Shown here in pieces: positions 1-10,441 of a stretch of 51,769 bases of DNA. How positions within the stretch are numbered: the stretch's first letter is position 1; each line of letters starts with the position of its first letter. The notes under the pieces were generated by a model that was not told the DNA's origin, searched no databases, and saw only the letters and a program-made list of their open reading frames with translations. The stretch lies in NCBI GenBank assembly GCA_002317355.1, contig DCJC01000037.1:1-51769 (forward strand), written 5' to 3'. This DNA is from Prevotellaceae bacterium UBA1710. Its GTDB lineage: Bacteria; Bacteroidota; Bacteroidia; Bacteroidales; Bacteroidaceae. A program made the translations under genes and the position numbers.

Positions 1-98
1 AAGATTGGTAAGATTGGTAATTATTGTCAGTAAAAAGCAGCTTGCTGCCAAAAGATTATAATTCGTCGAATTCACGTTACTTTACTCTTTCTCACCAA

Positions 99-3000
99 TT
101 ACTCCGCATGCTCCTTCATGTAGTCACGTGGAGATAGACCATACATCTTCTTGAACATGGTAGAGAAACTTGTGGTGCTGTTGAATCCACAGCGATACAT
201 TACCTCCGTGATGTTCTGTCCCTTACGACTGAGCAAGCGTGCTGCCTGCTTGAGACGCAGGTTACGGATAAAGTCGTGAGGTGTCTGGTTGGTGAGTTCC
301 TTCATCTTACGATGCAGATGCACACGACTGATACCTACCTCCGTACATATCATATCTATATTCAGATCATTGTTGCCGAGGTTGGCATTGACTACGGCAA
401 GAATACGGTTGAGCAGCTTGTCGTCAGCACTTTCAATCTCGATATCATCAATATGGTCACTATGATCCTGCTTACCAGTAAACTTATTCTCCATCAGTCT
501 GCGTGAAGCAATGAGATTGGCAATGCTTCGACGTAGAATATCCATGTTGAATGGTTTAGTGAAGTATAGATCTGCACCAGTTTCAAGACTCTCCAGACGG
601 TCTTCGTCACGTGTCTTTGCTGTAAGCAGAATAACAGGTATGTGATTGGTGTTCACATTTGTCTTTATCTTGGCACAAAGGGTGTTACCATCCATCTGTG
701 GCATCATAATATCGGAGATTACGAGTGCTGGAATCTCACGTAGTATGACTGGTAATGCATCCATACCATCGCTGAAAGCAAGTACGCGGTAGTTGTTCTC
801 GAGTTCGGTAACGAGATAGTTTCTGATCTCGTCGTCATCCTCTGCGACAACAATAGTAGGACGTTTTGAATTTGCGTTATTTGCTGCGAGTTCTGCATTA
901 GAACCTTCCTCTTCTTCGTTTTCAAAGGACGAGTTTTCTTCTGGTTTCTCAAGTTCTTGCTGAAGAATGTCTGTTATCTCGTCTGTATTCTTCTCTTCCT
1001 CAAGTGCGAGCTCTTCCTTGCTAAGGTGATCCTTACCCATAGGAATGGTTACGATAAACTCTACACCATCTTCTACATTGCGCACGGAGATGTTACCATG
1101 GTGCAGCTGTACGAGAGAACGTGTGAGGTCGAGTCCAACGCCTGTACCTGTCTTTGACTGGTTTGTGAGAGATGTTGCCTGATAGAAACGTTCGAAGACA
1201 TGTGGCAGACTTGTTTCTGGAATCTGCTCACCATTGTCGAAGACTACGATGGTGGTTTGCTTATTGTCTGTTGAGATTGTTACTCTCACATTACCACCAA
1301 CAGGAGTATATTTCATTGCATTCGACATGAGATTGATCATCACCTTGTCAAAATTGCTTCTGTCAATCCATATTGGCAAGGTGTCGTTCTCATGTATGAA
1401 CTCAAGATTTATCTTCTTACTTGTAGCTTGTAGCTGGAATATCTTCAGAATTTCCTCTGTGAAGTTGATGAGATCGGTTTCACGCATCTGCATGATCATC
1501 TGTCCCTTGTCAATCTTACGCAGATCCATGATCTGATTTACCAGATGCAGAATACGCTCTGCATTGCGCTTCATTATCTCATAGACAGACTGATGGTGCG
1601 GGTCGTTATCTTCACGGATGAGTTGGAGCAATGGAGTGACAATGAGCGTCATAGGAGTGCGGATCTCGTGGGAGATATTGATGAAGAAACGCAGCTTCTG
1701 CTCATTAAGTTCCTCCTTATGTATATGTTCCTGAATGATGAGGCGCTCACGGTTACGCACACGCTGCAGATGCAGATACCACCAGATAGCTGCAATGATG
1801 AGCATGAGGTAGAAGATACGTGCAACAGGTGTGAAATACCATGGATTATGAATGACAACCTTAAAGGTCTTTTCCTGAGAACGCACACCATTATTGATAG
1901 CTACAACGTGGAAGTCATAGTCGCCAGGTGCCATACGGCTCAATGTTATTTTGTTTTCTCCCGCAGGAAGAGTAATCCACTGGTCACCATTGATGCTGTA
2001 GGCAAAGCAGATATGCTCGATGTTTGAATAGGTGAGGGTAGAGAAGGTGATGGCAAGTGTATTATCCTCATGGGAGAAATCAAATCTGTTTGAAGTTGCC
2101 ACGGCTTCTTCACTGATTGTAAAGCTGCCAGACTTCATGTACGACTGTACGCGTTCACTTCCTCTGAACAGACCTGTAAGTGTCACCCTTAGTTTTACAG
2201 GGTCTTGTGTAGTCTTTGGAGGGCAGAAGTATGATACGCCTGATGTGCCACCAAAGAACAGAAGGTCAGTGGAAGGGTCGTGGAATGATACACCTCCGCT
2301 GTATTCATTACCTTGAAGGCCATCAGAAACGAAGAAACTCTTCATCTTGCCGTTTTTAGGATTGAATCTGCACAAGCCGTTTGAGGTACTAATCCAGAGA
2401 ACTCCCTGATTATCTACATCTACTGCAGCAATGTGTGTATCTGGAAGGCCGTCTTTATCGGTATATTTGCGCAAGGTGAATGTCTTCAGGTTGAAATTGT
2501 ACAATCCCTTGGCTGTAGCAGCCCATATCTCGTCGTTGGTCTGACAGATGCTGTTGATAAGTTCACGGCTGATTATCTCGTTTGTTCCCAATACTTTAGT
2601 CCAGCTGCCAGAAGGAATGTCAAGAGCACAGAGTCCAGTTGAAGTACCAATAAAAAGCACCTTCTTATCGGAACTCATTTTCATCTCTTGAATATAGTTG
2701 TTGGAGAGAATATTCTTGTTTAGATGTATGGCAGAATATGGGGTTAGCTTGCCAGTTTCAGTGTCATAGCACTTTACACCATCACCATTTGTGCCTATCC
2801 AGAGTCGGCCGAGATAATCCACGCAGATGCCGAACACACTCTGTGCGTTGCCATAGCTGAAGTCTGTACGGTGATATTTTCCCGTTTTAGGGTCAAACCA
2901 TCCGCAGCCATCAGTGTATGAACCTACCCAGAGTCTGCCTTTTGGGTCTTCCGCTATGGTAAGTATTGTGGCAGGAACCTCATCAGGCTTTCGTGCTCCA

Positions 3001-4199
3001 CCGATAGATGTTGGGGCATAGTGGCGTATGAGTTGGTAGTTAGAGTCAAGTGAATAAAGGCCGTCCTGATCGCATGCCACCCAGAGAGTACCATCGCTCT
3101 GACGATAGATATTCTGAACACATTGATCGCCAATCTGATTACCGTTTGGCTGGTTCATACCAAGACAATGGAAAGGTGATGATACAGGTGGCTGCATGAA
3201 TACACCCTTCTGGTACATGCCGAGCCATAGGTTATCATTTCGGTCGGTAACGATAGAGTGAATCTTTGTCTTGTTGACATCAAGCTGGGTGCTTGTAAGG
3301 CGTGCTACACGCACTTCACCTGTACGTGAGTTTAGCACTTTCAGTCCCTCACCGTTTGTTCCGATGTAGATATTCCCGTCATTACGCTCTTTAAGGGAAC
3401 ATACCGTGATATTTGCAGTAGAAGGGATGAATTCAAATCCTTTACGGCTGGAATTCATCTTATAGACTCCACCTTGGAGATGTCCTACGTAAATATTGTT
3501 ACTCTTGTCAATGCACATTGCAGAGAAGTGCGGATCTTCACCTGCAGAATATGTTCCAACGGGGGTGTACATCATATTTTCACCTTTACCCGTTGGTTTG
3601 TATGAGATTATGCCTTGCTTATCAACTGATGCCCAAAGCAACCCCTTGTGGTCAAACATTATATGATTGACATATTTTGCACCGCCTATACCTGGAACAA
3701 TATATTTTGCCACATCAATGGATTCGAGTTTCCAGATACCACGACCTGATGTACAGAAGATGATATTTCCATCTGGGTCGAGACATAAATCCTTGATATA
3801 GGCAGTAAGTTCCTCATTTGTTTCCTTATCCTTGATAGCCTTGAATTTGTCGCGATCCTTTACATAGAGACCAGAGGAAGTTCCAATATAGATGAGGTTG
3901 TTCTTATCCTGTATGGTACAAGTGATATTGTCTGTAGGAATACCATTTGCTGTTGAATAGTTCTGGAAGGTATATCCATCATATCTGTTGAGTCCGTTAG
4001 TCGTAGAAACCCAGATAAATCCCAGTTTGTCTTGATACACATGGTTAACGTAACTACTACCAAGATTCTGAGAGGAATTGAAGAGTGTACCAACCTGTGC
4101 CGTTGAGGTGGTTGGGAATAGTATAAGTGAAGATATGGCCATCACGTATGTGAACAGTTTATCCCACATGCGCTTTTGGCAATTGCCGTGTAATTTCAT
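99..4199 (-). CDS. Hybrid two-component system regulator (HTCS) of the pectin locus
   Basis: A 1366-residue one-protein two-component system that senses glycan fragments in the periplasm and activates the neighbouring utilisation genes. In order: an N-terminal signal/anchor ending near TSTAQ (residue 35); about 14 two-component propeller repeats with LWVG/LWIGT-type motifs (about 45-680); a Y_Y_Y domain (about 700-785); a membrane segment (about 790-812); HisKA with the phospho-acceptor in NISHEIRTP (His844); HATPase with a GVGLDL box (about 950-1070); a receiver with phospho-acceptor Asp1163 in ISDIMMPQMDG; and a C-terminal AraC-type helix-turn-helix (about 1265-1366). This is the full family architecture with no missing catalytic residue seen. 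It diverges from the esterase at 4423 across a 223-bp spacer with promoters both ways. The ligand is inferred from the adjacent pectate lyase, not read from the sequence. Confidence 0.96.
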   Translation of the reverse strand: MKLHGNCQKRMWDKLFTYVMAISSLILFPTTSTAQVGTLFNSSQNLGSSYVNHVYQDKLGFIWVSTTNGLNRYDGYTFQNYSTANGIPTDNITCTIQDKNNLIYIGTSSGLYVKDRDKFKAIKDKETNEELTAYIKDLCLDPDGNIIFCTSGRGIWKLESIDVAKYIVPGIGGAKYVNHIMFDHKGLLWASVDKQGIISYKPTGKGENMMYTPVGTYSAGEDPHFSAMCIDKSNNIYVGHLQGGVYKMNSSRKGFEFIPSTANITVCSLKERNDGNIYIGTNGEGLKVLNSRTGEVRVARLTSTQLDVNKTKIHSIVTDRNDNLWLGMYQKGVFMQPPVSSPFHCLGMNQPNGNQIGDQCVQNIYRQSDGTLWVACDQDGLYSLDSNYQLIRHYAPTSIGGARKPDEVPATILTIAEDPKGRLWVGSYTDGCGWFDPKTGKYHRTDFSYGNAQSVFGICVDYLGRLWIGTNGDGVKCYDTETGKLTPYSAIHLNKNILSNNYIQEMKMSSDKKVLFIGTSTGLCALDIPSGSWTKVLGTNEIISRELINSICQTNDEIWAATAKGLYNFNLKTFTLRKYTDKDGLPDTHIAAVDVDNQGVLWISTSNGLCRFNPKNGKMKSFFVSDGLQGNEYSGGVSFHDPSTDLLFFGGTSGVSYFCPPKTTQDPVKLRVTLTGLFRGSERVQSYMKSGSFTISEEAVATSNRFDFSHEDNTLAITFSTLTYSNIEHICFAYSINGDQWITLPAGENKITLSRMAPGDYDFHVVAINNGVRSQEKTFKVVIHNPWYFTPVARIFYLMLIIAAIWWYLHLQRVRNRERLIIQEHIHKEELNEQKLRFFINISHEIRTPMTLIVTPLLQLIREDNDPHHQSVYEIMKRNAERILHLVNQIMDLRKIDKGQMIMQMRETDLINFTEEILKIFQLQATSKKINLEFIHENDTLPIWIDRSNFDKVMINLMSNAMKYTPVGGNVRVTISTDNKQTTIVVFDNGEQIPETSLPHVFERFYQATSLTNQSKTGTGVGLDLTRSLVQLHHGNISVRNVEDGVEFIVTIPMGKDHLSKEELALEEEKNTDEITDILQQELEKPEENSSFENEEEEGSNAELAANNANSKRPTIVVAEDDDEIRNYLVTELENNYRVLAFSDGMDALPVILREIPALVISDIMMPQMDGNTLCAKIKTNVNTNHIPVILLTAKTRDEDRLESLETGADLYFTKPFNMDILRRSIANLIASRRLMENKFTGKQDHSDHIDDIEIESADDKLLNRILAVVNANLGNNDLNIDMICTEVGISRVHLHRKMKELTNQTPHDFIRNLRLKQAARLLSRKGQNITEVMYRCGFNSTTSFSTMFKKMYGLSPRDYMKEHAE

Positions 4200-4234
4200 C
4201 CGTATATAATTTAGTAGTTATCTTTATTATCGTG

Positions 4235-4242
4235 CAAAGTTA
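4235..4242 (-). promoter_or_regulatory. -7 box of the HTCS promoter
   Basis: Reads TAACTTTG on the minus strand, a match to the Bacteroidota TAnnTTTG element, 36 bp upstream of the HTCS start codon. The 4200-4422 spacer also carries a weaker rightward CATCTTTG at about 4379-4386 that probably serves the esterase. Confidence 0.7.
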
Positions 4243-4422
4243 ATATTTTTTCTCAATAATGTTACATTTGAATTGTTTTTTTTGCTTTTTGAGCCTAAAA
4301 AACCTTGAAAATGCGATTTTTTAATGCCAAAAATGTTATATTTCCATCATACTTATGATGCTAGGCAATAAATGTTTACATCTTTGCGTTTTAGAATAGA
4401 ATAACCTAAAAACATTTTTAAT

Positions 4423-6387
4423 ATGTTCAGTCGAATTGTATTCTCGTTATTATTGTTGGCTCTTCTTCCGCTTGGAGGATTGAGCGGTGATGCTATTGCT
4501 GCTGTTCATCTTCCACAGCTTTTCCAATCAGGTATGGTGCTTCAGCGTAATCAACTTGTGCCTATCTGGGGAACTGCTGATGCCAATGAAGCTGTAAAGA
4601 TTGTATTCCGTGGCAAGACCTATACCACAACTGCAGATGCTGATGGTAAGTGGCGTATTGACCTTCCAAAGCAGAAACCTGGTGGTCCTTTTGAAATGAA
4701 GATCAACGATGTAACCTTGACGGATGTACTCGTTGGTGATGTATGGATTGTATCAGGCCAGTCAAATATCGATACTAATATTGAGCGTATCTATCCTCGC
4801 TATAAGAAAGATCTTGATGCCTATACAAGTGATCAGATTCACGTATTTCAGGTGCAGACAGACTTCTCTGTTGAGCGTAAGAATGATGTTCTTCCAACTG
4901 CATGGAAGCATGTAAACAAGGAGAATTGCTGGAAGTTCTCTGCCGTTGGATATTTCCTCGGTCAGATGATGCTCAATCGTACTGGTATTCCACAAGGTAT
5001 CATCCAGAGCAGTAAGGGTGGTAGCCCAATCCAGTCGTGGATTGATATCGACTCTCTCAAGCCTAACACCCAGCACCCAATCCCTAACACCTACTATGCC
5101 AAGTACCTTCTCTACACAGATAAGGAATATATAGCAGCACAGTCTAAGGCTAATGCCATTGCTGGTAATGTGTGGACAAAGACAATGGATCAGAATGACC
5201 CAGGACTTAACGTGTTCTCTAAGGCTGATTATGACGATTCTTCATGGAAGAAGGTTAACCAATATAATAATCGTGAGTGGGCAATGACTCCTGTTGAAGG
5301 CTCACGTCCTTCTACTCTCGGTTCTTTCTGGCTTCGTCAGCACATCAAGGTAGATGCTGCTCATGCTGGAAAGCCTGCTATTCTTCACATGGGTACTCTT
5401 CATGATATGGATTACACCTATCTCAACGGACAGCATATCGGTACAACTTACTATCAGTATCCTCCTCGTCGTTATACTATTCCTGCAGGACTTCTCAAGG
5501 AAGGCGATAATGTCATTTCCGTTCGTGTAATCTGTAAGAGTGGTATTCCTTTCTTCTACACAAAGAAGCCACATCAGATTGAGTTTGATGATGAGACACT
5601 CTCACCAATTGAGATCTCTTACGAATGGCTCACACATCGTGGTGCTGTTATGCTCGAAGGTCCTCTTGGTGGTAAACTTGATACTGAGAATCAGGCATCT
5701 ATGCTCTATGATGGAATGCTTCATCCACTTGCACCTTATGCATGTTCAGGTATCGTTTGGTATCAGGGAGAATCCAACACAGGTACTCCTAATGACTATG
5801 GAGTTCTTTTGAAGAAGCTCACAGGCAACTGGCGTACACTCTGGAATCGTCCAGATCTTCCATTCAATATCGTTCAGCTTGCCAACCACATGGAGCCAAG
5901 TGATCAGCCACAGAACAGCTCTTGGGCAAAGGTTCGTGAACTTCAGCGTGAGTTTACCGATAATGATCCATATTCAACTCTTACAGTTAATATTGATCTC
6001 GGTGAGGCTTCTGATATTCATCCTCTTAGCAAGCGTGAGCTTACGGAACGTATCGTTCTCGGTCTTGAGAATAGCGTCTTTGGAAAGAAGAATGTGCTTG
6101 CTGCTGAGCCAATTGAGGCTCATCTCGATAATGGCAAGATTATCCTCACAATGAATCAGCCACTTGAGCCAAATGATAATCTTATGGAGTTTGAGGTTAA
6201 GGGCGAAGATGGAAAGTTCCATAATGCTAAGGCTTCAACAGATGGTAAGGTTGTGACAATCACGCCTGCTACTGCCATTTCAGCCAACCCAACAATCCGT
6301 TTTGCTTGGAAGGATAATCCTGAGAAGCATAATATGAAGGGCAAGAACGGACTTCCTGCAAGTCCATTCCAGCTTGATGTGAAGTAA
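4423..6387 (+). CDS. Secreted SGNH carbohydrate acetylesterase (sialate O-acetylesterase-like)
   Basis: A 654-residue exported esterase of the sialate-O-acetylesterase/SGNH family, expected to strip acetyl groups from polysaccharide side chains. A signal peptide (residues 1-27, ending near AIAAVH) precedes a beta domain, then the nucleophile block VSGQSN (Ser114), a jelly-roll-like insertion (about 250-390) typical of the family, the GIVWYQGES block (about 447) and the Asp-x-His block ASDIHP (about 530). A C-terminal beta domain follows. Between residues 213 and 224 it carries NTQHPIPNT, which looks like an inserted dispersed repeat (see findings). It diverges from the HTCS and precedes susCD, so deacetylation of pectin before lyase attack is the likely role. 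The exact ester bond is inferred. Confidence 0.9.
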   Translation: MFSRIVFSLLLLALLPLGGLSGDAIAAVHLPQLFQSGMVLQRNQLVPIWGTADANEAVKIVFRGKTYTTTADADGKWRIDLPKQKPGGPFEMKINDVTLTDVLVGDVWIVSGQSNIDTNIERIYPRYKKDLDAYTSDQIHVFQVQTDFSVERKNDVLPTAWKHVNKENCWKFSAVGYFLGQMMLNRTGIPQGIIQSSKGGSPIQSWIDIDSLKPNTQHPIPNTYYAKYLLYTDKEYIAAQSKANAIAGNVWTKTMDQNDPGLNVFSKADYDDSSWKKVNQYNNREWAMTPVEGSRPSTLGSFWLRQHIKVDAAHAGKPAILHMGTLHDMDYTYLNGQHIGTTYYQYPPRRYTIPAGLLKEGDNVISVRVICKSGIPFFYTKKPHQIEFDDETLSPIEISYEWLTHRGAVMLEGPLGGKLDTENQASMLYDGMLHPLAPYACSGIVWYQGESNTGTPNDYGVLLKKLTGNWRTLWNRPDLPFNIVQLANHMEPSDQPQNSSWAKVRELQREFTDNDPYSTLTVNIDLGEASDIHPLSKRELTERIVLGLENSVFGKKNVLAAEPIEAHLDNGKIILTMNQPLEPNDNLMEFEVKGEDGKFHNAKASTDGKVVTITPATAISANPTIRFAWKDNPEKHNMKGKNGLPASPFQLDVK

Positions 6388-6428
6388 AAAACAATAAGGT
6401 CGAAATTTATATCCGCCTTAAAAATATA

Positions 6429-6478
6429 AGCGGCAGTTATGTAACTCGCATGGGTTATGTAACTGCTGTTTTTTTATT
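6429..6478 (+). terminator. Terminator after the esterase
   Basis: A hairpin built from CAGTTATGTAAC and GTTATGTAACTG with a short loop, followed by seven T residues and placed 45 bp after the esterase stop codon. It separates the esterase from susC transcription. Confidence 0.7.
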
Positions 6479-6509
6479 GTTTCACGAAGTATGTAGATAG
6501 GGTGATCCT

Positions 6510-6605
6510 CCGCACCTACTCCATCGCTACTCCATCGCTACTCCATCGCTAGTCCATCGTTTCGATGGAGGAACGATGGAGTATCGATGGACAATCGATG
6601 GAGTA
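6510..6605. repeat. Palindromic array of ACTCCATCG units
   Basis: Four near-identical units of CTACTCCATCG read forward (one CTAGTCCATCG) and are followed by CGATGGAG units in the opposite sense. The block can fold into one long imperfect hairpin. It lies in the 752-bp spacer between the esterase terminator and the susC promoter and has no coding potential. Confidence 0.85.
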
Positions 6606-6697
6606 TCTTCGGAAGAAGAGCGGAAGAATATAGGTGGAAATTCCTCGTTTCCGCAGACTTTTTTCATGAATTATGGAATTAGTTTTCTCGGTCTTGG

Positions 6698-6745
6698 TTC
6701 CTATATGATTCCTATGTAGTTCCTATGTAATTCCCATTTTATGAT
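6698..6745. repeat. CCTATGTAGTTCCTATG-type intergenic repeat, copy 1
   Basis: Tandem TTCCTATATGA / TTCCTATGTAG / TTCCTATGTAA units ending in a CCCATTTT box. The same motif recurs near 19750, 34830 and 47285 in this window. The rest of the 6388-7139 spacer holds the terminator, the palindromic array and the susC promoter; no gene is seen. Confidence 0.75.
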
Positions 6746-6953
6746 AGGACTTATAATGAATTTCAAATTGTGGGAGTTTAGTTAGGTAATATGTAATTTA
6801 AACTCAACGGGAACTTGTAAAAGTTGAGTGGACGATTTTGCCATTGATGATAGGTGAAGCTTCCGTATTAGTCATTTGCTATTTATATTTTGCAAAAATG
6901 CTTATATTAACTTACTTTAACTTAAAAAAATGGAATTTATGCCAAAAAACGAG

Positions 6954-6961
6954 TATCTTTG
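6954..6961 (+). promoter_or_regulatory. -7 box of the susCD operon promoter
   Basis: TATCTTTG matches the Bacteroidota -7 consensus. It predicts an untranslated leader of about 170 nt before the SusC start at 7140, long enough for post-transcriptional control. Confidence 0.65.
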
Positions 6962-7139
6962 CCACAAAAAATTGCATGATAAAGACTATTATGGGATTTG
7001 TGCGCCATTATTTAACCTTAGTAATGAGGTAATAGTCTGCTTATGAACCTATTTTGTCTTTGTAATACAATATTCAAAAACATTTATAAATTTTTAGTGA
7101 ACATAAATCATTATAATAAATAACTAACAAGCAAAATCT

Positions 7140-10100
7140 ATGTCTGAAAGAATTAAAAACGTACGCTGTGCGCTTGTTGCTATGCTGTTGTTTATATGCG
7201 CGGCAGTACAGGCACAAACTGTGAAGGGTGTCGTAAAAGACGCTACTGGTGAGCCTGTAATTGGTGCAACTGTGCAGGAACAAGGTGTTCAGAATGGTGT
7301 AATTACTGACATCGACGGAAACTTCTCAATCAATCTTAAAGGCAAGAGTCACAAGCTTGCCGTTTCATACATTGGTATGAAGACAAAGGTTGTTGACGTA
7401 AAAGGTCAGTCGAATGTAAACATTAAGCTCGAGGATGACAATAATACTCTTGAGGATCTTGTTGTAGTAGGTTACGGTACAATGAAGAAGAAGGACCTCA
7501 CTGGTTCTGTTGCTACCGTTGGCAGCAAGGCTCTTGAGGCTGTACCTGTGTCATCGGTTCAGGAAGCTCTTGCTGGTAAGATGGCTGGTGTACAGGTTAC
7601 AACAACTGAAGGTTCACCTGATGCTGCGGTAAAGATTCGTGTTCGTGGTGGTGGTTCTATCACTCAGTCTAACGACCCTCTTTACATTGTTGACGGCTTC
7701 CCTGTAGAGAGTATCAGCGATATTCCTGCATCAGATATCGAGGACATGACTGTGTTGAAGGATGCTTCTTCAACAGCTATCTATGGTTCTCGTGGTGCAA
7801 ATGGTGTAATCCTTGTTACAACAAAGAGCGGTAAGACAGGTAAAATCAATGTTGCTTACAATGCTTATTACAGTTGGAAAAAGGTTGCAAAGAAGACAGA
7901 TGTACTTGATGCATACGACTATGCAAAATGGCAGTATGAGCTTGCACTTCTGAGAAATCAGGGTAACCTCGAAAAGATGTCTGATTATACAGATTATTTT
8001 GGTAATTATCAGGACATGGATCTCTATAAGGATGTAGAGTCAAACGACTGGCAGGATATTCTTTATGGTCGTACAGGTCACACTTTTAACCAGACGGTTA
8101 ACATTAATGGTGGTTCTGAGACTGTAAAATTCGCTTTCAGTTATGCTCACATGAATGATAAGAGTATCCAGGTTGGTTCTTCGTTCAAGCGTGATAACTT
8201 CAACTTGAAGTTGAACACCAAGCCAAGCAAAAGTACTACCCTCGACTTCCAGGCTCGTTTTTCTGATACTGATATTCGTGGTGGTGGCGCAAATGATGCA
8301 ACGAGTGTCTTTGATTCTGACAAGCGATTGAGATATGCGGTGCTCTATACACCTTTCCCTATTAACCTCAGTACAACTGCAGGTTCATCTGATGATGATC
8401 TCGGCAATCTCTACAATCCTGTAGTGGCTCAGAGTGATAATGACCGTAATAAGAATCGTAAGAATCTGAATATATCTTCTTCATTCGGTTGGGAGATTGT
8501 TAAGAATCTCAAATTAAAAACTGAGTTCGGCTATGATGACTATACACTGTATGATCAGCGCTATTGGGGTACTACTGCCTATTATATAAAGAATATGCCT
8601 GCTGCAGCTAATCAGGGCAAGCCAGCTATCCGTATAGTTGACACAAAGCGTCATACATTCCGTAATACAAATACCTTGAATTTCGATTTCAAGGGTCTTT
8701 TCGGAAAGGACAGTAACCATTCTTTGAATATTCTTGCTGGTCATGAGTATATCATTACAAAGCAGCATGATCTCACAGATGAGATACACGGTTTCCCTGT
8801 TGACTTTGATGCAGAAACTGCTTGGAGACTCACAACTCGTGGTGTGCCTTATTCTATTAATGATTTCTACATGGCAGATAATAAGCTTCTGTCATACTTT
8901 ACACGTTTGAACTACAACTATCTTGATAAGTATTTGTTGAATGTGACATGGCGTGCGGATGGTTCTTCTAAGTTCAATGCAGATAATCGTTGGGGATATT
9001 TCCCATCAGCAGCTTTAGCTTGGCGCGTATCTTCAGAGAAGTTCATGAAGGGAGCAGAGAAATGGCTTGACGACATGAAATTCCGTGTGTCTTATGGTTC
9101 ATCTGGTAACAACAACATTCCTGTTAATCAGCTTATCCAGTCTTATCAGGTTATACCAACTACATGGGTAAATGGCCTTGATACATATGTTGCACCAAGT
9201 AAGACAATGGCAAATCCGACTCTCATGTGGGAAGTAACAATTACTCGTAACATAGGTCTTGACATGACCCTCTTCCGCAGCAAGCTTTCATTTACTCTTG
9301 ATGCTTATATCAATACAACCAAGGATGTGCTCATGTCAGCTCCATTGGGTGGTATTGGTTATGATGATCAATATCAGAATAATGCAGAGACACAGAATAA
9401 GGGTTTTGAGGCTACAGTTACTTGGCATGCTATCAATACAAAAAATTATGGCCTTGATTTCAATGCAAATATTGGTTTCAACAAGAGTCGTATCAATTCT
9501 CTTAGGGATATGGACGATTATGATTGCTCATCTGGTTGGGCTTCTACAGAAGTTGGTACTGATTATAGAGTTGCTGTAGGAAATGAGGTTGGTCAGATTA
9601 TTGGCTATAAAAATCTTGGACGCTATGAGGTTGATGATTTCGTAGGCTATAATGAGTCAACAAAGAGTTGGACACTTAAGGATGGTGTGGTTGATGGTAC
9701 ACCTATTGTCGGAGCTGTCCGTCCAGGTTCAATGAAACTTGCTTCTACAACACAGCACTGGGATGAGTCTCAGGGTGCATGGATCTGGAATTCTACTGGT
9801 GAGACAACTGATGCAAATGGTAAGATTGCTGATGGTTCTATATCAGAAAGCGACAAGACTGAAATCGGAACCGTAAGCCCTGTTGCAGTTGGTGGTTTCA
9901 GCATTTCTGGTCGTGTATATGGTTTTGATCTCACTGCAAATTTCAACTATAGTATTGGTAATAAGGTCTATAATGCAAATAAGATAGAATACACATCAAC
10001 ATCTAAGTACAGCTATCGCAGTATGTCTGCAGAGATGGCTGATGGTAAGCGTTGGACTAACCTCAATGCTGATGGTACACTCTGTAACGATATGGATCAG

Positions 10101-10427
10101 TTGAGAACCATGAATGCAAATACAACAATGTGGAGTCCTTACATGAGTCGTTTCACTCTTACAGATTGGGCTATTGAGGATGGCTCATTCCTCCGTTTGA
10201 ATACTCTCACATTAGGATATACTCTTCCAAAGAGTTTGACAATGAAGGCACAGATTTCAAGTCTGCGTTTCTATGCTACAGTATATAACGCATTCACACT
10301 GACTAACTATTCAGGTTCAGATCCAGAGAGTGATTGCGTCCGCAAGACTGCTCTCACACCTGGTATTGATTATTCTGGTTACCCACGTAGCCGCTCGTTC
10401 GTATTTGGTCTTAACTTGAATTTCTAA
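7140..10427 (+). CDS. SusC/RagA-family TonB-dependent outer-membrane transporter
   Basis: A 1095-residue SusC homologue that imports oligosaccharide across the outer membrane using TonB energy. A signal peptide ends at VQAQ (about residue 29). A carboxypeptidase-regulatory-like domain follows (TVKGVVKDATGEPVIGATV, about 30-105), then the plug with the SusC signature VVVGYGTMKKKDLTGSV (about 109) and the plug motif DPLYIVDGFPV (about 180). The rest is the 22-strand barrel, ending in an aromatic residue (NLNF). Length is normal for the family. It lies 14 bp upstream of susD, so the two are co-transcribed and form the SusCD pedal-bin complex. Substrate is inferred from the downstream pectate lyase. 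Confidence 0.97.
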   Translation: MSERIKNVRCALVAMLLFICAAVQAQTVKGVVKDATGEPVIGATVQEQGVQNGVITDIDGNFSINLKGKSHKLAVSYIGMKTKVVDVKGQSNVNIKLEDDNNTLEDLVVVGYGTMKKKDLTGSVATVGSKALEAVPVSSVQEALAGKMAGVQVTTTEGSPDAAVKIRVRGGGSITQSNDPLYIVDGFPVESISDIPASDIEDMTVLKDASSTAIYGSRGANGVILVTTKSGKTGKINVAYNAYYSWKKVAKKTDVLDAYDYAKWQYELALLRNQGNLEKMSDYTDYFGNYQDMDLYKDVESNDWQDILYGRTGHTFNQTVNINGGSETVKFAFSYAHMNDKSIQVGSSFKRDNFNLKLNTKPSKSTTLDFQARFSDTDIRGGGANDATSVFDSDKRLRYAVLYTPFPINLSTTAGSSDDDLGNLYNPVVAQSDNDRNKNRKNLNISSSFGWEIVKNLKLKTEFGYDDYTLYDQRYWGTTAYYIKNMPAAANQGKPAIRIVDTKRHTFRNTNTLNFDFKGLFGKDSNHSLNILAGHEYIITKQHDLTDEIHGFPVDFDAETAWRLTTRGVPYSINDFYMADNKLLSYFTRLNYNYLDKYLLNVTWRADGSSKFNADNRWGYFPSAALAWRVSSEKFMKGAEKWLDDMKFRVSYGSSGNNNIPVNQLIQSYQVIPTTWVNGLDTYVAPSKTMANPTLMWEVTITRNIGLDMTLFRSKLSFTLDAYINTTKDVLMSAPLGGIGYDDQYQNNAETQNKGFEATVTWHAINTKNYGLDFNANIGFNKSRINSLRDMDDYDCSSGWASTEVGTDYRVAVGNEVGQIIGYKNLGRYEVDDFVGYNESTKSWTLKDGVVDGTPIVGAVRPGSMKLASTTQHWDESQGAWIWNSTGETTDANGKIADGSISESDKTEIGTVSPVAVGGFSISGRVYGFDLTANFNYSIGNKVYNANKIEYTSTSKYSYRSMSAEMADGKRWTNLNADGTLCNDMDQLRTMNANTTMWSPYMSRFTLTDWAIEDGSFLRLNTLTLGYTLPKSLTMKAQISSLRFYATVYNAFTLTNYSGSDPESDCVRKTALTPGIDYSGYPRSRSFVFGLNLNF

Positions 10428-10441
10428 AAGCTGATATAACA

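Noticed and set aside
6510..6605. CRISPR array
   Set aside because: Units are only about 11 bp, contiguous without spacers, and reverse orientation midway; no cas genes are present.
6838..7032. 64-codon frame in the susC leader
   Set aside because: It spans the susC -7 box and has no recognisable protein features.
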